Source: Microvirga sp. VF16 (GTDB lineage Bacteria; Pseudomonadota; Alphaproteobacteria; Rhizobiales; Beijerinckiaceae). From it: a stretch of 64,000 nt of DNA. A program made the translations under genes and the position numbers. The stretch covers positions 4,003,501 to 4,067,500 of the forward strand of contig NZ_CP069354.1 in the NCBI RefSeq assembly GCF_016864375.1, in the 5' to 3' direction. Positions 61,990 through 64,000 of the stretch are shown piece after piece (position 1 is the stretch's first letter; every line of letters begins with the position of its first letter). The notes under the pieces are model-generated. The model had not been told where the DNA came from and ran no database searches. It was given only the letters and a program-made list of their open reading frames with translations.

Positions 61990-63330
61990 ATGAACCTGTC
62001 AGCACTGCTCCGTCAACGGTTTGATGCAGGCCGCCCCGTTCGCGTGGCGCTCATCGGCGCCGGCAAGTTCGGCTCGATGTTTCTCGCCCAGGTGCCGACC
62101 ATCGCCGGGCTCGAGGTCGCGATGATCGTCGATCTCAATCCGGACCGAGCCCGTGAGGCCTGCCGGACTGTCGGCTGGGACGAGGCGAGAATTGCGAGCA
62201 TGCGCTTCTCCACCGATGGAACGGAGGCCTGCACGGCGGATGATGTCGAGGTGGTGATCGAAGCGACCGGCAATCCCGAGGCGGGAATCAAGCATGCGCT
62301 GGCGGCCATCGAGGCCGGCAAGCACATCGTCATGGTCAATGTGGAGGCCGATGTCCTGGCAGGTCCCCTCCTCGCCGAGAAAGCGCGGGAGCGCGGCATC
62401 GTCTATTCGATGGCCTATGGCGACCAGCCTGCACTCGTGTCGGAGATGGTGGATTGGGCCCGTGCCGCGGGATTCACGGTCGCTGCGGCGGGCAAAGGAA
62501 CGAAATACCTGCCGGCCTACCACGCGGTCACTCCGGACGGTGTCTGGACCCATTATGGCCTGACGCCGGAGCAGGCCAAAGCTGCGGGCATGAATCCGCA
62601 GATGTTCAACTCCTTCCTCGATGGCACCAAATCCGCCATCGAAATGGCCGCCATCGCGAATGCCTGCGACCTCGATGTGCCGGAGGACGGATTGCTCTTC
62701 CCGCCCTGCGGTGTCGACGATCTCGCTCATATCCTCCGTCCCCGTGCCATCGGCGGTCAACTCGGTCATGACGGCATGGTGGAGGTGGTGTCCTCGCTCG
62801 AGCGCGATGGCAGGCCGGTATTCCGGGATCTGCGCTGGGGCGTCTACGTGGTGCTCAAGGCCCCCAACGACTATGCGGCAGCCTGCTTCAAGCAATATGG
62901 CCTTCCCACGGATTCGACCGGCCGCTATGCGGCCATGTACAAGCCCTTCCATCTGATCGGCCTCGAATTGTCCATCTCCGTTCTGAGCGCCGCGCTGCGC
63001 GGTGAGCCGACGGGCTCATGCCGGACATGGCGTGGCGATGCAGTTGCGGTTGCCAAGCGCAATCTCAAGGCGGGGGAAAGTCTCGACGGCGAAGGCGGCT
63101 ACACCGTCTATGGACGGCTTGCGCCAGCGGCACGCAGCAAGGCTCAGCGCATGCTGCCCATCGGCATTGCGCACGGCGTCCGCCTGACCCGTGACGTCGC
63201 TGCGGGTTCCGTGGTCACGGAGGACGATGTGGATCTCGATCCCAACCGACTTGCGGTAAGAATCCGGAGAGAGATGTGCGACCGCTATAGTGGTCGTGAT
63301 GATCAAGCTGCCCCGCATGTTCAGCGGTGA
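61990..63330 (+). CDS. NAD(P)-binding dehydrogenase with SAF domain
   Basis: A 446-residue protein related to homoserine-dehydrogenase-like oxidoreductases. The N-terminal Rossmann domain has VRVALIGAGKFGSMFLAQV and VVIEATGNPEAGIKHALAAI; a central catalytic part has YGDQPALVSEMVDWARAAGF and AAGKGTKYLPAYHAVTPD. A C-terminal SAF domain follows (about 390-430: GIAHGVRLTRDVAAGSVVTEDDVDLDP). Proteins with this layout are found in sugar-acid and sugar-alcohol catabolic clusters. I cannot assign the substrate. Start ATG at 61990 with GAGG upstream. Confidence 0.83.
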   Translation: MNLSALLRQRFDAGRPVRVALIGAGKFGSMFLAQVPTIAGLEVAMIVDLNPDRAREACRTVGWDEARIASMRFSTDGTEACTADDVEVVIEATGNPEAGIKHALAAIEAGKHIVMVNVEADVLAGPLLAEKARERGIVYSMAYGDQPALVSEMVDWARAAGFTVAAAGKGTKYLPAYHAVTPDGVWTHYGLTPEQAKAAGMNPQMFNSFLDGTKSAIEMAAIANACDLDVPEDGLLFPPCGVDDLAHILRPRAIGGQLGHDGMVEVVSSLERDGRPVFRDLRWGVYVVLKAPNDYAAACFKQYGLPTDSTGRYAAMYKPFHLIGLELSISVLSAALRGEPTGSCRTWRGDAVAVAKRNLKAGESLDGEGGYTVYGRLAPAARSKAQRMLPIGIAHGVRLTRDVAAGSVVTEDDVDLDPNRLAVRIRREMCDRYSGRDDQAAPHVQR

Positions 63331-63409
63331 AAGGTCTCATGCTCTCTGGTCATAGGGATGTCGGACCAATCACATTATCGTCCAACGCACAAAGATGATG
63401 GAGCTTCAC

Positions 63410-64000
63410 ATGGATTACCGCAGCCTGGGCCGGAGCGGCCTCAAGGTCTCGCCGATCTGCCTGGGCACGATGATGTTCGGCGGTCCGACGGACGAAACTC
63501 TCTCCGCGCGCATCATTGCGAAGGCACATGAGGCGGGTGTGAACTTCATCGACACGGCCGATGTCTACAACGGCGGCCTGTCCGAAGAGATCACGGGACG
63601 CGCGATCAAGGCGCATCGCTCCCATTGGGTGCTCGCCACGAAGGTCGCCAACCCGACCGGGCAAGGCCCCAACGAGAGCGGTCTCTCGCGCCGGCGCATC
63701 ATGGAGTCCGCAGAGGCAAGCCTGCGGCGCCTCGGCACGGATTGGATCGATATCTACTATCTCCATAAAGAAGATCACACGACGCCTCTGTTGGAGACGG
63801 TGCGCGCCATGGGCGACCTCGTGCGCCAAGGCAAGATCCGGTATTTCGGCGTCTCGAACCATCGGGCCTGGCGCGTGGCTGAGATCTGCCGCCTCTGCGA
63901 CGATCTCGGCATCGATCGTCCGGTGGTGAGCCAGCCCTATTACAACGCCATGAACCGGATGCCGGAGGTCGAGCATCTGCCGGCTTGCGACTATTATGGC
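63410..64000 (+). CDS. Aldo/keto reductase (partial, runs off the window)
   Basis: The first 197 codons of an NADPH-dependent aldo/keto reductase; the 3' end lies outside. The start MDYRSLGRSGLKVSPICLGT is typical, followed by the catalytic tetrad: Asp in FIDTADVYNGG, Tyr in the same segment, Lys in LATKVANPTG and His in IYYLHKEDHTTPL. FGVSNHRAWRV and VVSQPYYNAMNR continue the barrel. The ATG at 63410 has GGAG upstream; ATGs at 63395 and 63398 are less likely. It probably belongs to the same sugar locus. Confidence 0.92.
   Translation, partial: MDYRSLGRSGLKVSPICLGTMMFGGPTDETLSARIIAKAHEAGVNFIDTADVYNGGLSEEITGRAIKAHRSHWVLATKVANPTGQGPNESGLSRRRIMESAEASLRRLGTDWIDIYYLHKEDHTTPLLETVRAMGDLVRQGKIRYFGVSNHRAWRVAEICRLCDDLGIDRPVVSQPYYNAMNRMPEVEHLPACDYYG

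Noticed and set aside
61999..62952. Open frame of 317 codons on the minus strand
   Set aside because: It is antisense to the SAF-domain dehydrogenase gene; no recognisable protein features.
1..64000. CRISPR arrays, rRNA or tRNA genes
   Set aside because: No regularly spaced repeats were seen, and I did not recognise any tRNA cloverleaf or rRNA segment by eye.

Overview
The window is GC-rich DNA from an alphaproteobacterium. The main evidence is a complete PhyR-NepR-EcfG general stress response module, a regulatory system confined to that class. Gene content and codon use fit a Hyphomicrobiales lineage such as the Methylobacteriaceae (Microvirga/Methylobacterium-like), but the genus is inference.

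Region A (1-3.6 kb) is the stress locus: phyR faces nepR-ecfG across back-to-back promoters with the GGAAC-N16-CGTT pattern of EcfG sigma factors. Three neighbouring genes (a DUF1328 membrane peptide, a second small membrane protein and a stress-type short-chain dehydrogenase) carry the same promoter pattern, so this looks like a self-contained piece of the regulon. Region B (3.6-7.1 kb) holds a RutG-like pyrimidine permease, a putative esterase and a thioredoxin-reductase-like flavoprotein.

Region C (7.4-12.9 kb) is accessory DNA. It has an HNH endonuclease gene plus two decayed relatives of it, a VapBC toxin-antitoxin pair with a palindromic operator, two overlapping genes of unknown function, a peptidoglycan-binding protein, and long stretches without convincing genes.

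Region D (12.9-50.2 kb) is a surface-polysaccharide island. From 47.4 kb down to 34.0 kb, all on the minus strand, runs a nucleotide-sugar dehydrogenase, an ABC-2 polysaccharide exporter (permease and ATPase), a DUF616-GT2 glycosyltransferase, rmlB-rmlC-rmlA, a 1270-residue methyltransferase/glycosyltransferase fusion, a GT2 and a methyltransferase. The left half (15-33 kb) has lower GC and a mosaic look: several GT2/GT4 enzymes, two acyltransferases, sugar epimerases, GtrA/GtrB/GtrC-like glucosylation components and methyltransferases. Two adjacent glycosyltransferase genes share an apparently identical 1031-bp segment with sharply diverged flanks, which points to gene conversion. A rhamnosyltransferase-like GT2 and a phosphomannomutase/phosphoglucomutase close the island. 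No rmlD is visible.

Region E (50.4-64 kb) is a LacI-regulated sugar uptake and catabolism locus: LacI repressor and a Gfo/Idh dehydrogenase on the minus strand, and divergently a binding protein, two permeases, an ATPase, a TIM-barrel isomerase, a second Gfo/Idh enzyme, a ThuA-domain protein and a ketopantoate-reductase-like enzyme. A Kelch protein with a Tat-like leader, a SAF-domain dehydrogenase and the start of an aldo/keto reductase follow. A perfect TGTAATCGATTACA palindrome between the divergent genes is the likely repressor operator. The layout resembles the rhizobial thu (trehalose/sucrose/maltitol) operon with an added TIM-barrel enzyme, suggesting breakdown through 3-keto sugar intermediates.
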